Shown: one piece after another, positions 35,424 to 42,683 of the stretch
How positions within the stretch are numbered: position 1 is the first letter of the stretch
Layout: the number at the start of each line of letters is the position of its first letter
Source of the DNA: JABDIP01 sp965250245
Lineage (GTDB): Bacteria > Pseudomonadota > Alphaproteobacteria > DSM-16000 > Inquilinaceae
Direction: 5' to 3'
Assembly: GCA_965250245.1 (NCBI GenBank)
Contig: OZ252296.1
Location: forward strand, 2,604,001 to 2,668,000
DNA: 64,000 nucleotides
Translations under genes and position numbers: made by a program
Notes under the pieces: generated by a model
What the model was told of the DNA's origin: nothing
Databases searched by the model: none
The model's input: only the letters and a program-made list of their open reading frames with translations

Positions 35424-35453
35424 AAATTGCGTTTCGCGGGCGCCCCGCAATTT
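35424..35453 (+). terminator. Hairpin with T-rich end behind the Crp/Fnr-type gene
   Basis: AAATTGCG (35424-35431) pairs with CGCAATTT (35446-35453), with a GC-rich inner stem, followed by AATCC. A smaller GC stem (35394-35408, CCGCCC/GGGCGG) precedes it. Together they probably end transcription of the regulator gene. Confidence 0.55.
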
Positions 35454-35464
35454 AATCCTGCGAG

Positions 35465-35506
35465 TGTGACGACCGTCACAGCCCGCCCCAACCAGAGGCC
35501 TAGAGT
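35465..35506 (+). promoter_or_regulatory. CRP-type operator and class II-like promoter
   Basis: TGTGA-CGACCG-TCACA (35465-35480) matches the CRP consensus TGTGA-N6-TCACA in both half-sites. A -10-like TAGAGT lies at 35501-35506, which would place the start near 35513 and the palindrome centre about 40 bases upstream, the geometry of a class II activator site. No clear -35 box is seen, as expected at such promoters. Confidence 0.6.
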
Positions 35507-35512
35507 CGATAT

Positions 35513-35623
35513 CGAGGGTGATGCGGAAGGGATGCGCCCCACCAGATCCTTTCGCTGATCCTTCAGCTTCCGAGCAAGACCCCTGTGAACTCGCCGGCTG
35601 GATCTTCCAGCCGGCGCCTTCTT
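35513..35623 (+). ncRNA. Candidate small RNA under the CRP-type promoter
   Basis: From the predicted start to a strong terminator the transcript would be about 110 nt. The terminator is a perfect 10-bp stem CGCCGGCTGG, loop ATCTT, CCAGCCGGCG (35592-35616), followed by CCTTCTT. A short frame (ATG at 35521) reads through the hairpin, but its Shine-Dalgarno is poorly placed and its codon pattern is unconvincing, so an RNA product is preferred. No known sRNA family was recognised. Confidence 0.45.
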
Positions 35624-35760
35624 ATGCGCGCCCAGTTCGGATTCGGTCGCATGCCGATTTTCTCAACGTTGTCAATGGGTTGCGTTATGTCGCGCAGCGG
35701 CCCGGAAAATAGAATAAGTCAATCCGGTTACAAATTAACGATTTGTTAACCACGCTCGGC

Positions 35761-35855
35761 GATAGTCGTCTCTGCCGCCTGTCATTGCGACCGTCAGGCG
35801 GCGGATGGACCCATGCCCTTGACGGCCCCGGATCCCCAACCGGGGCCGTCTCTTT
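35761..35855 (+). ncRNA. Second candidate small RNA (two hairpins, T-rich end)
   Basis: Two perfect stems follow each other: GCCGCCTG/CAGGCGGC (35774-35802, 13-nt loop) and GACGGCCCCGG/CCGGGGCCGTC (35821-35850, 8-nt loop), the second followed by TCTTTG as an intrinsic terminator. An AT-rich stretch (35705-35752) lies upstream where a promoter would be. I could not fix the promoter or strand beyond the T-rich tail. It could also be the terminator of a longer leader. Confidence 0.35.
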
Positions 35856-35898
35856 GTCCAGAATCTGTCCAGGCTGTCCCCCGCCCTGCTCCACCCAT

Positions 35899-36048
35899 TT
35901 ATCGAGTCCGTTCGTCCGTGGACGTCAACGGGTTGGAGATGGTGATCTTCTCGAACGAGAACTCCGCCGGTCCTGCGTCGTTGACGGCGCATCCGGACAG
36001 CGACAGAGCCGTCGCCACAACGAGAATCTTGAGATGCCGTGACGTCAT
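35899..36048 (-). CDS. Small lipoprotein (49 aa)
   Basis: A 49-residue protein starting with ATG at 36048 after an excellent AAAGGA Shine-Dalgarno. MTSRHLKILVVATALSLSGC is a type II signal with lipobox LSGC (Cys20). The mature part is only 30 residues (CAVNDAGPAEFSFEKITISN, then PLTSTDERTR). It looks like many tiny envelope lipoproteins of alphaproteobacteria. No partner can be named. Confidence 0.6.
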   Translation of the reverse strand: MTSRHLKILVVATALSLSGCAVNDAGPAEFSFEKITISNPLTSTDERTR

Positions 36049-36434
36049 GGTCGAGTCCTTTCCCCATGCGGTTGACAGCGGCGTGGCGGCATCGCCCGAT
36101 TTGCGAACCGACTGCCCGTCAGGGCCGCGCCTCCTGCGCTTCACCCCGGCCGCGACAGGCCGTCCGACGATACCACCGCAATTAGCATAGCACCGTGGCG
36201 ATACACCTTGTGAAGACGTTGAATTCCTTCAGTGTCTATCGAACAAGGCTTGTCATTTGCTTTACAGATAGGCTGCCGCGATTCGATTTCGCGGGTCACA
36301 CCGAAACGTGATGCCGTCTCCGATCGGCCGGTTGCGGATGACCGGGCCGCTTTGCCGTTCCGCCCCGCCTGGTGTACCAACGATCGGATGACTTCGTGGT
36401 GCCGGGGCACCGCGTCCGCCAGCGGGAGGCAGCC
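36049..36434. other. Intergenic region without supported gene
   Basis: The 386 bases between the small lipoprotein and the SMP-30 gene probably hold divergent promoters. A TATGCTAAT-like box reads toward the lipoprotein (around 36180), but its spacing from a TTCACA is 19 bp. Nothing else could be supported. Confidence 0.3.
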
Positions 36435-37343
36435 TTGGCCGATTTCTTCGAAATCCATGACGACCGGTTCCACGAATATCTTCTCGGCAATGTCTGGGTC
36501 GAGACGCTGTTCACCGGCAGCCTCTGGGCCGAGGGTCCGGTCTGGTTCGCCGATGGCGAGTACCTGGTGTGGAGCGACATCCCCAACAACCGCATGCTGT
36601 GCTGGAAGGAAGGGCTGGGCACCACTGTGTTTCGCAACCCCTCCAATTACACCAACGGCAACACCCGCGACCGCCAGGGCCGGCTGGTCTCCTGCGAGCA
36701 TGGCGGCCGCCGCGTCACCCGGACCGAGCATGACGGCAGCATCACCGTGCTGGCCGACCGCTTCGAGGGCAAGCGGCTGAACTCGCCGAACGACGTCGTC
36801 GTCAAATCGGACGGCACGGTCTGGTTCACCGACCCGCCCTACGGCATCCTGACCGACTACGAGGGGTACAAGGCTGACAGCGAAATCGGCGCCAACCACG
36901 TCTACCGCCTCGATCCCGAGAGCGGCGACCTGAGCATCGCGTCCGACGATTTCGACAAGCCCAACGGCCTCGCCTTCTCGCCTGACGAGTCGATCCTCTA
37001 TATCGCTGATACCGGCCTCAGCCACGACCCGAACGGGCCGCACCACATCCGCGCCTTTTCCGTCGGCGCCGACGGCCGGCTGAGCGGCGGCGAGGTGTTC
37101 GCGGAGATCAGCCCGGGTGTCGCCGACGGCTTCCGGCTGGACACCCAGGGCAATATCTGGACCAGTGCTGCGGACGGCATCCATTGCTACACGCCGGATG
37201 CGACCCTGCTGGGCAAGATCCTGATTCCGGAGAAGGTGTCGAACTGCACCTTCGGCGGGCCGCGGCGCAATCGCCTGTTCGTCACCGCGACCACGTCGCT
37301 CTACGCCATCTATCTCAATGCCCGGGGGGCGCAGACGCCCTAG
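36435..37343 (+). CDS. SMP-30/gluconolactonase/LRE-like family protein
   Basis: A six-bladed beta-propeller lactonase type, about 302 residues. The metal ligands are recognisable as Glu in WAEGPVWF, Asn in RLNSPNDVVVKSDG and Asp in IYIADTGLS-like ILYIADT. Family motifs are GRLVSCEHGGRRVTR and DGTVWFTDPPYGI. I start at the TTG at 36435 (GGGAGG Shine-Dalgarno, five bases spacing), giving the usual N-terminus LADFFEIHDD; a GTG at 36372 would add 21 residues. Typical substrates are sugar lactones; it is not possible to name one. Confidence 0.88.
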   Translation: MADFFEIHDDRFHEYLLGNVWVETLFTGSLWAEGPVWFADGEYLVWSDIPNNRMLCWKEGLGTTVFRNPSNYTNGNTRDRQGRLVSCEHGGRRVTRTEHDGSITVLADRFEGKRLNSPNDVVVKSDGTVWFTDPPYGILTDYEGYKADSEIGANHVYRLDPESGDLSIASDDFDKPNGLAFSPDESILYIADTGLSHDPNGPHHIRAFSVGADGRLSGGEVFAEISPGVADGFRLDTQGNIWTSAADGIHCYTPDATLLGKILIPEKVSNCTFGGPRRNRLFVTATTSLYAIYLNARGAQTP

Positions 37344-37349
37344 CCCGCC

Positions 37350-37766
37350 TCAGCGCAGACATTCCTCGAGGGTGTCGAAGGCGAGCCGCTTCTGCAGGTT
37401 GGCGTTGAAGCGCAGGCCGAGGATCATCTCGTCGCGCAGGGCGTTCTCGCCCACATCGCCGCTGACGGTGATGTTCTGGATGCTCTCGGCCAGCTTTGCC
37501 TCGATGGCCGCGTTGGCGAGCTCGAAATCGCTGTAGCAGGCGGCGTCGCGGATGGCGACCGCCGTCGACATCTGGTCGACGGCCGGGGCATTGGCGTTGC
37601 TGGTGGCAGTCGCCGGCTGCGCGGTCGAGGCGCTCTCATCCCCGTTCAGGTTCAGGAACGGGTTGTTGTTGCAGGCGCCCAGGGCGAGCGCCAGAAGCGC
37701 GACCGCGGGCCCGATCCGGGTGCGGGTGGCAGGTGGCGCAGATCGTTTGGCCGCGGCATCAGCCAT
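37350..37766 (-). CDS. Predicted lipoprotein, unknown function
   Basis: The 138-residue protein starts at the ATG at 37766 with a type II signal ending in the lipobox ALGAC (MADAAAKRSAPPATRTRIGP, LLALALGAC). A low-complexity linker (STAQPATATSNANAPAV) leads to a helical domain with two Cys residues (AACYSD and LEECLR), perhaps forming a disulfide. It ends six bases from the convergent SMP-30 gene. An alternative GTG start at 37793 exists. No family was recognised. Confidence 0.7.
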   Translation of the reverse strand: MADAAAKRSAPPATRTRIGPAVALLALALGACNNNPFLNLNGDESASTAQPATATSNANAPAVDQMSTAVAIRDAACYSDFELANAAIEAKLAESIQNITVSGDVGENALRDEMILGLRFNANLQKRLAFDTLEECLR

Positions 37767-38106
37767 CGCGGATAGCACCTCTAGTAGTTTCACGCCTAAT
37801 CGGACACTACATCTGCGAATTCGACCTTGCAAGCGCGCCTCAGGCCGCGAATCCGGCCACTCCGGGGGTCCATTCGCGGATATGAAAGTTTCTTTGCAAT
37901 CAAAGCGCTACGGGCCGTTGCGGCGGCGGCGATGGGATCGCGCGGCGGCGCCAAGGAGGGCCGATCGGCGGCCGCCTGACCCGCCTCGGCCGCGAATCGG
38001 CCGGCCCCGGCGGGCCGCAATCCGCAGAATGCGCGGGATCGCGACCTGGAAGTCTGATAGCTTTGTCGGTGAAGGAATTGTTACGGCGGGTTGAATCGGT
38101 CTTCGG
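37767..38106. other. Intergenic region without supported gene
   Basis: These 340 bases separate divergent genes. The middle (37910-38040) is very GC-rich and contains several short repeats of GCCGGCC type, but no convincing promoter or gene. A promoter for the DUF1194 gene is expected near 38060-38100 (TTGTTACGG and neighbours), without a firm assignment. Confidence 0.3.
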
Positions 38107-38895
38107 ATGCCAGTTGGCCGGCAGGGCAATCAGGACAGCGAACGGCGCTGGCGGCGCCCGGTATCGGGGCCGCCGGCGGATCGGGTTCGCGCCGCCATCG
38201 GCCGCCTGAGGGTCGGCATCGCGGCGATCATGGTGCTGGCGGTCGCCGGACCGGCCACGCCGCTGGCCCAGGTGCTGGAACGGGCCGATATCTGCATGGC
38301 GATCGGCCTGGACGTGTCCGGCTCCATGGAGCCGGAGGAGATGCGCCTGCAGTTCGACGGCCTCGCCCGCGCCCTCAACCATCCGCGCCTGCTCCGCGCG
38401 GTGCGGGCCGGTCGGCACGGCGTGACGGCGGTCAGCGTCTTCACCTGGTCGGCGAACCGCAATGTCCAGGTGGTGGTGCCCTGGACCGGCATCTCGGGAC
38501 CGAAGGACACCGAGCAGATCGCCGCCCGGCTGTTCGCGCTGCCGGCCCGGGTCGGCGACGGAAACACCAGCCTCACCCTGGCGATCCAGACCGGCGTGGT
38601 GCTGCTGGAAACCTGCCCCTGGTACGCCGAGCGCCAGCTCCTCAACATCGCCGGTGACGGCGTCACAAACGTCTTCCCGGGACCGGTGGCGGCACGGGAC
38701 GCCGCCAACGACCGCGGCATCGTCATCAACGGGCTGGTCATCGCCAGCGAGGAATTCGCCGCCTTGAACCACTACCGGACCGAGGTAGTGGGGCCGGAAG
38801 GCATCGGCTTCGTCGTCCTGATCGACGATTTCCGCGACTTCTCCAGCGGCATGCTGCGCAAGCTGCTGCTGGAGATCGCCATGGTCACGGAGTAG
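38107..38895 (+). CDS. DUF1194 VWA-like exported protein
   Basis: The 262-residue protein has a long basic N-terminus, a hydrophobic signal segment (about residues 36-54, AAIMVLAVAGPATPLAQ) and the DUF1194 domain, a von Willebrand A-like fold with an intact MIDAS DxSxS (AIGLDVSGSMEP). FALPARVGDGNTSLTLAIQT and NIAGDGVTNVF are typical. The start is uncertain. The function of the family is unknown. It lies directly upstream of the RiPP locus, but a separate promoter for the latter makes a link unlikely. Confidence 0.85.
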   Translation: MPVGRQGNQDSERRWRRPVSGPPADRVRAAIGRLRVGIAAIMVLAVAGPATPLAQVLERADICMAIGLDVSGSMEPEEMRLQFDGLARALNHPRLLRAVRAGRHGVTAVSVFTWSANRNVQVVVPWTGISGPKDTEQIAARLFALPARVGDGNTSLTLAIQTGVVLLETCPWYAERQLLNIAGDGVTNVFPGPVAARDAANDRGIVINGLVIASEEFAALNHYRTEVVGPEGIGFVVLIDDFRDFSSGMLRKLLLEIAMVTE

Positions 38896-38978
38896 CCGGA
38901 GCCCTGCTCTCCCACTCGACCGGCGTCCAGTCCGGGCCAATTTCTGCAATTTTTATCACTTTTATATAAAATTAAATA

Positions 38979-39007
38979 TTGTTTTGGTTAACACGCCCTC
39001 GTATGAT
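38979..39007 (+). promoter_or_regulatory. Sigma70-type promoter of the RiPP locus
   Basis: TTGTTT (38979-38984), a 17-bp spacer and TATGAT (39002-39007) give a good vegetative promoter. The 40 bases upstream are strikingly AT-rich for this genome (ATTTTTATCACTTTTATATA and following), consistent with an UP element. The start would be near 39014, leaving a leader of about 52 nt before the precursor. Confidence 0.6.
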
Positions 39008-39065
39008 TCCAGCCGTTGTATTGCACCTGCCCATTTCAATCAGAGCCTGTTTCAAGGAGCGTGTT

Positions 39066-39398
39066 ATGGCCGAATCCGGAGACATGAAAAAACTCGAGAT
39101 GCGTATTGGCCGCATCGAGCAGCTCGTCGAGAGTTTGGCGGGCCGCAGCGAGGCCACGGACCTCAGCGAGGGGGAAATCAAGGCCTACCAGAAGGTGCGC
39201 GATGTCATCGCTGCCGACTGGGGTGAATTTTGCGGCATAAACGATTGTTTCCGTTGCATCATTGTCCGCTGTATCCAGCGCTGCATTACCCTGTGCGACA
39301 TCATCTGCAATCCGTGTGACACGGAGTGCTCGTGCGGTCCGTGCGGCTATGGCGGCTTCCGCGGCAATCTGCGGCGGTTCTCCGGAATGGGTGGCTGA
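39066..39398 (+). CDS. Candidate cysteine-rich RiPP precursor peptide
   Basis: A 110-residue peptide starting with ATG at 39066, with an AAGGAG Shine-Dalgarno. The first 50 residues are a hydrophilic, helical, cysteine-free leader (MAESGDMKKLEMRIGRIEQL...). The core, residues 56-93, holds 11 cysteines, at 56, 61, 64, 69, 73, 77, 81, 84, 88, 90 and 93, mixed with Ile and Arg (FRCIIVRCIQRC, TLCDIICNPC). A Gly/Arg tail follows (GYGGFRGNLRRFSGMGG). The gene lies 49 bases before a cyclodehydratase and, with the SagB-type gene, forms a three-gene TOMM locus. The cysteines would be substrates for azoline/azole formation. An unmodified metal-binding Cys-rich protein is the alternative. Confidence 0.8.
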   Translation: MAESGDMKKLEMRIGRIEQLVESLAGRSEATDLSEGEIKAYQKVRDVIAADWGEFCGINDCFRCIIVRCIQRCITLCDIICNPCDTECSCGPCGYGGFRGNLRRFSGMGG

Positions 39399-39399
39399 C

Positions 39400-39441
39400 C
39401 CTCCGGTTCGCACCTCTCCCATGTGGCGCTGACCGGAGGAG
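39400..39441 (+). promoter_or_regulatory. Hairpin covering the ribosome binding site of the cyclodehydratase
   Basis: CCTCCGGT (39400-39407) pairs perfectly with ACCGGAGG (39432-39439); the latter contains the Shine-Dalgarno of the next gene (GGAGGAG, 39435-39441; start 39448). It begins one base after the precursor stop. It could hold down enzyme translation relative to the precursor. Confidence 0.6.
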
Positions 39442-39447
39442 TCGTCC

Positions 39448-41871
39448 GTGGACCCACAGGCAGACAGGAAGTATTTCGCGTTGGGCGCGGGGGTGAAGGT
39501 ATTGCCCCTGCCCGGCGACGAACCCTCGGTGCTGTTCCGCTCTCCGGCGGTGGCGCTGCGACTGGAAGGCCCGTCGGCGACCTTCTTCGCCGACAAGGTG
39601 CTGCCGCTGCTGGACGGCCGGCGCACGGTGGAGGATGTCGCCGCCGCCCTGCCCGACATCGGCGCGGGCGACCTAAGGGAACACCTGGAGAGCCTGGCGG
39701 ACGCCAAGGTGCTGACCTGCCGCGATGCGCCCGGAAACGGTGCCGGCACGGGCCCGCACGCCGCCCTTGACGACCTGCTGGACGGGCTGGGCCTGCCCGC
39801 CGGCCGGGCCCGGGAGCGGCTGTCGTCGATGCGGGTCGTGCTGGCCGGCCTCGGCGATCATGGCGGCCTGCTGGCGGATTTGCTGGCGCGGTTCGGCATC
39901 GGCGCCGTCGTGGTGGCCGATCCCTGGGCCTCGGATCGCGAGACGGCGGTGCGGTCATGGCTGGAGTCGCGGCCGGCGTCGCCGCGGATCGAGATCGCCG
40001 AGACGGATGCGCTGGATCGATCGGCGGTGCGGCAGCTGGCCGACGGCGCGGACTTCCTGTTCGGGTGTTTCGGCGAGGCGCTGCCGGCGGCGGATCACTG
40101 GGTGAACCGTGCCGCCCATGACACCGGCGTGCCGGCGATGTTCGGGCGTCTGGAGGGCCATCGCGCGCTGATCGGCCCGGTGGTGATCCCGGACGAAACC
40201 GCCTGCCTGATGTGCTGGCGGATGCGATACCTGGCCTGCGCCGACGATTTCGCCGAGGCAATGGCCTATGAGGAACACCTCGACGGGCTGCGTCAGCCGG
40301 CGGACCGCGCCGCCTCGGCGATCCCATCGCTCGGCGCCACCCTGGCCGGGATGATGGCGACCGAGTTCCTGAAGACCGCGCTGGCGCTGGGCGTCCCGGC
40401 CCTGGCCGGCAACGTCATCGAATACGACGCGTTGAAGGCGGAGACCCGGAGCCACCCCGTCCTGCGCCGTCCGGACTGCCCGGTCTGCGGTAAAAAAAAA
40501 GATCTGACGGCGTCGCAACCGGCGCTGGATGAGCTGCCCTTCGACCAGCCGCCCGGCGATGTGCTGACGGCGGCCGACCGTCTGGTCAGCCCCCATTGCG
40601 GCGTGGTGCGCACCTTCGAGCGCATCCACAAGGACCCCTGGGAGCCGGAGAAGCCGTACATCTTCCGCGCCGAGCTGTCGAACGCGCGGTTCCTGGATGC
40701 CGAGCACGAGCCCTTCATCGTCGCCTCCGGCAAGGGCATGACCCTGGATGCGGCCCGCGGCAGCGCGCTGGGCGAGGCGGTGGAGCGCTACGCCTCCTGC
40801 CTGTGGTCCGACGACATCGTCACCCATGCGCGTCGGCGCGACCTGGACGGGCCGTCTCTGGACCCGCGGCGCCTGGTGCTGTTCCGGCCGGAGCAGTATG
40901 CCGGGCTGAAATACGACGCGTATGACGAGGACAGCCTGCTGGGCTGGGTCGAATGCCGCTCGCTCGGCACCGGCGAGGCCATGATGGTGCCGGCCCTGGC
41001 CGTGGTGATGGCCTATGACGCCCTGCAGGACGAGGGGTTCCTGTTCCCCATCACCTCCAACGGGCTGGCGGCCGGGCGGACGCTTACCGACGCGATCCTG
41101 TCGGCGGCGCTGGAAGTGGTCGAGCGCGACGCCTTCCTGAACCTCTGGCTGCACCGCCTGCCGGCCACCAAGGTCGATCCGTTCACCCTGCCCGATCCGG
41201 ATATCGTCGGGCTGTGCGCCGCCTATCGCCGGCGTGGCGTCGCGATGGAGCTCTATCGCGTGCCGGTGGATCACGGCGTGCATGTCTTCATCGGCATGGC
41301 GGTCGAGCCGGAGCCGGATATGAGCCCCGCCGTGGTGGTCGGGCTGGGCGCCGACTACGACCCCGTCGCCGCCGCGCGATCCGCCATCCTGGAAGTGGCC
41401 CAGGTGCGGCCCGCCCTGCGGATGCGGCTGCGCCGGGACGAGGCGCAGGCGCGCATGGCCGAGCTCGTCGCCGACCCGGCCAAGGTTACCACCCTGGACG
41501 ACCACGACCTGCTCTATGCCGATCCGGCAATGCTCGGCAGCTTCGACTTCCTGCGCCGCCGTCCGGTCGAGGCGTTCGACTGGGATGCCGGGACGCCGCC
41601 CGATACCGAGACGGCCCTGCGCCGGCTGGTCGGTGAGCTGCGGGAACAGGGCACCGACCTGCTCTACCGCGACCTCACCACCGAGGATGTCGCCGGTCTG
41701 GGCGTGCATGTGGTCCGGGCGGTGATCCCGGACTATCAGCCGATGCATTTCGGCCGTGGCGAGCGGCGGCTGGCGGCGGAGCGGCTCTACCGGATGCCAA
41801 GGCTATTGGGGCTGCGCGCCGACGATGCGGGCGTCGCAGACCTCAACGACGACCCCCATCCCCTGGCATGA
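39448..41871 (+). CDS. Fused E1-like/YcaO TOMM cyclodehydratase
   Basis: The 807-residue protein should form azoline rings from Cys (or Ser/Thr) of the precursor in an ATP-dependent reaction. Residues about 20-92 look like a winged-helix RiPP recognition element (LLDGRRTVEDVAAALPD...LREHLESLADAKVL). Residues about 125-350 are an E1-like domain (MRVVLAGLGDHGGLLADLLA) with the zinc Cys pairs CLMC (253/256) and CPVC (344/347). Residues about 380-805 are the YcaO domain with GKGMTLDAARGSALGEAVER and SNGLAAGRTLTDAILSAALE followed by VVERDAF. The C-terminus PHPLA fits the proline-rich end of TOMM YcaO proteins. Start is GTG. A run of nine A (40492-40500) lies between the two domains. The stop overlaps the SagB-type gene. 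Confidence 0.92.
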   Translation: MDPQADRKYFALGAGVKVLPLPGDEPSVLFRSPAVALRLEGPSATFFADKVLPLLDGRRTVEDVAAALPDIGAGDLREHLESLADAKVLTCRDAPGNGAGTGPHAALDDLLDGLGLPAGRARERLSSMRVVLAGLGDHGGLLADLLARFGIGAVVVADPWASDRETAVRSWLESRPASPRIEIAETDALDRSAVRQLADGADFLFGCFGEALPAADHWVNRAAHDTGVPAMFGRLEGHRALIGPVVIPDETACLMCWRMRYLACADDFAEAMAYEEHLDGLRQPADRAASAIPSLGATLAGMMATEFLKTALALGVPALAGNVIEYDALKAETRSHPVLRRPDCPVCGKKKDLTASQPALDELPFDQPPGDVLTAADRLVSPHCGVVRTFERIHKDPWEPEKPYIFRAELSNARFLDAEHEPFIVASGKGMTLDAARGSALGEAVERYASCLWSDDIVTHARRRDLDGPSLDPRRLVLFRPEQYAGLKYDAYDEDSLLGWVECRSLGTGEAMMVPALAVVMAYDALQDEGFLFPITSNGLAAGRTLTDAILSAALEVVERDAFLNLWLHRLPATKVDPFTLPDPDIVGLCAAYRRRGVAMELYRVPVDHGVHVFIGMAVEPEPDMSPAVVVGLGADYDPVAAARSAILEVAQVRPALRMRLRRDEAQARMAELVADPAKVTTLDDHDLLYADPAMLGSFDFLRRRPVEAFDWDAGTPPDTETALRRLVGELREQGTDLLYRDLTTEDVAGLGVHVVRAVIPDYQPMHFGRGERRLAAERLYRMPRLLGLRADDAGVADLNDDPHPLA

Positions 41872-42671
41872 GCGGCGATTTCGAGGCCCTGTGCCGGGAC
41901 TACCCGCTGACTTGGCTGTTCCACAAGAACACCAGCCGCTGGGCCCACAACGCGCAATCGGCCCAGGGCGACATGCTGCCCCGACCGCCGGCGGAGTATC
42001 CCGACGCGCCCTACCTGCCGCTGCCGACGCCCCGCCTGCCCCGGGCCGCGCTCGGTGCCCTGCTGCGTGACCGGGTGTCCTGCCGCCGTTTCGAGGACCG
42101 GGCGCTGGCGCTGGGCGAGTTGGGCGACCTGCTCCATGCCGGCTACGGCGTGCTCGATCGCTCGGTGCTCGGCGGCATGGAATTCCTGGAACGGCCGGTG
42201 CCCTCCGGCGGCGGGCTCTATCCGCTGGAGCTCTACGTGCTGTCCCGCGACGTGGACGGGCTGTGCGCCGGGATCCACCACTACGCCGTCGTAACCCACG
42301 GGCTGGAGCAGCGCCGCGACGTCGCCCTGCCCGCGCCGCTGCGCGACTACCTGTTCATGGGCCAGACCCAGTTGACCGCCGCCGCCGCGATCATCGTCAT
42401 CGCCGCCGCCCCGGACCGGCTGATGAGCAAATACGGCGACCGCGGCTATCGCTACATGCTGTTCGAGGCCGGCCATGTGGCCCAGAACCTGAACCTGGCC
42501 GCCAGTGCGGCCGGATTGGGGAGCTGCAACATGGGCGGGTTCTTCGACCAGGAGCTCGGCGGCCTGCTGCGGCTGGACCCGGAGAGCGAGGTCGCCCTCT
42601 ACGCCGTCGCCATCGGCCACCGCCGCCCCGGCCCCAAGGCCGTCCTGCGCGGGATCGACCCGGTGCGCTGA
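41868..42671 (+). CDS. SagB-type FMN dehydrogenase (TOMM azoline oxidase)
   Basis: The 267-residue protein belongs to the nitroreductase-like SagB/ThcOx family that oxidises azolines to azoles with FMN. The start overlaps the cyclodehydratase stop by four bases (ATGA). RVSCRRFEDRAL matches the FMN-phosphate-binding RxSxRxF motif, PSGGGLYPLELYV and LFEAGHVAQNLNLAASAAGL are typical, and the C-terminal GHRRPGP follows. Together with the YcaO protein and Cys-rich peptide it completes a minimal TOMM system. No protease, transporter or immunity gene lies next to it. The following gene is on the opposite strand. Confidence 0.92.
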   Translation: MSGDFEALCRDYPLTWLFHKNTSRWAHNAQSAQGDMLPRPPAEYPDAPYLPLPTPRLPRAALGALLRDRVSCRRFEDRALALGELGDLLHAGYGVLDRSVLGGMEFLERPVPSGGGLYPLELYVLSRDVDGLCAGIHHYAVVTHGLEQRRDVALPAPLRDYLFMGQTQLTAAAAIIVIAAAPDRLMSKYGDRGYRYMLFEAGHVAQNLNLAASAAGLGSCNMGGFFDQELGGLLRLDPESEVALYAVAIGHRRPGPKAVLRGIDPVR

Positions 42672-42683
42672 CTCGGCCGCCGG

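Noticed and set aside
35518..35712. Short frame of 64 codons behind the CRP-type palindrome
   Set aside because: The Shine-Dalgarno is too close, it runs through a terminator hairpin and has no recognisable protein pattern; a small RNA explains the region better.
38107..38895. DUF1194 gene as part of the RiPP locus
   Set aside because: It has its own context, ends 170 bases before the precursor, and a strong promoter lies between them; DUF1194 proteins are not known from TOMM loci.
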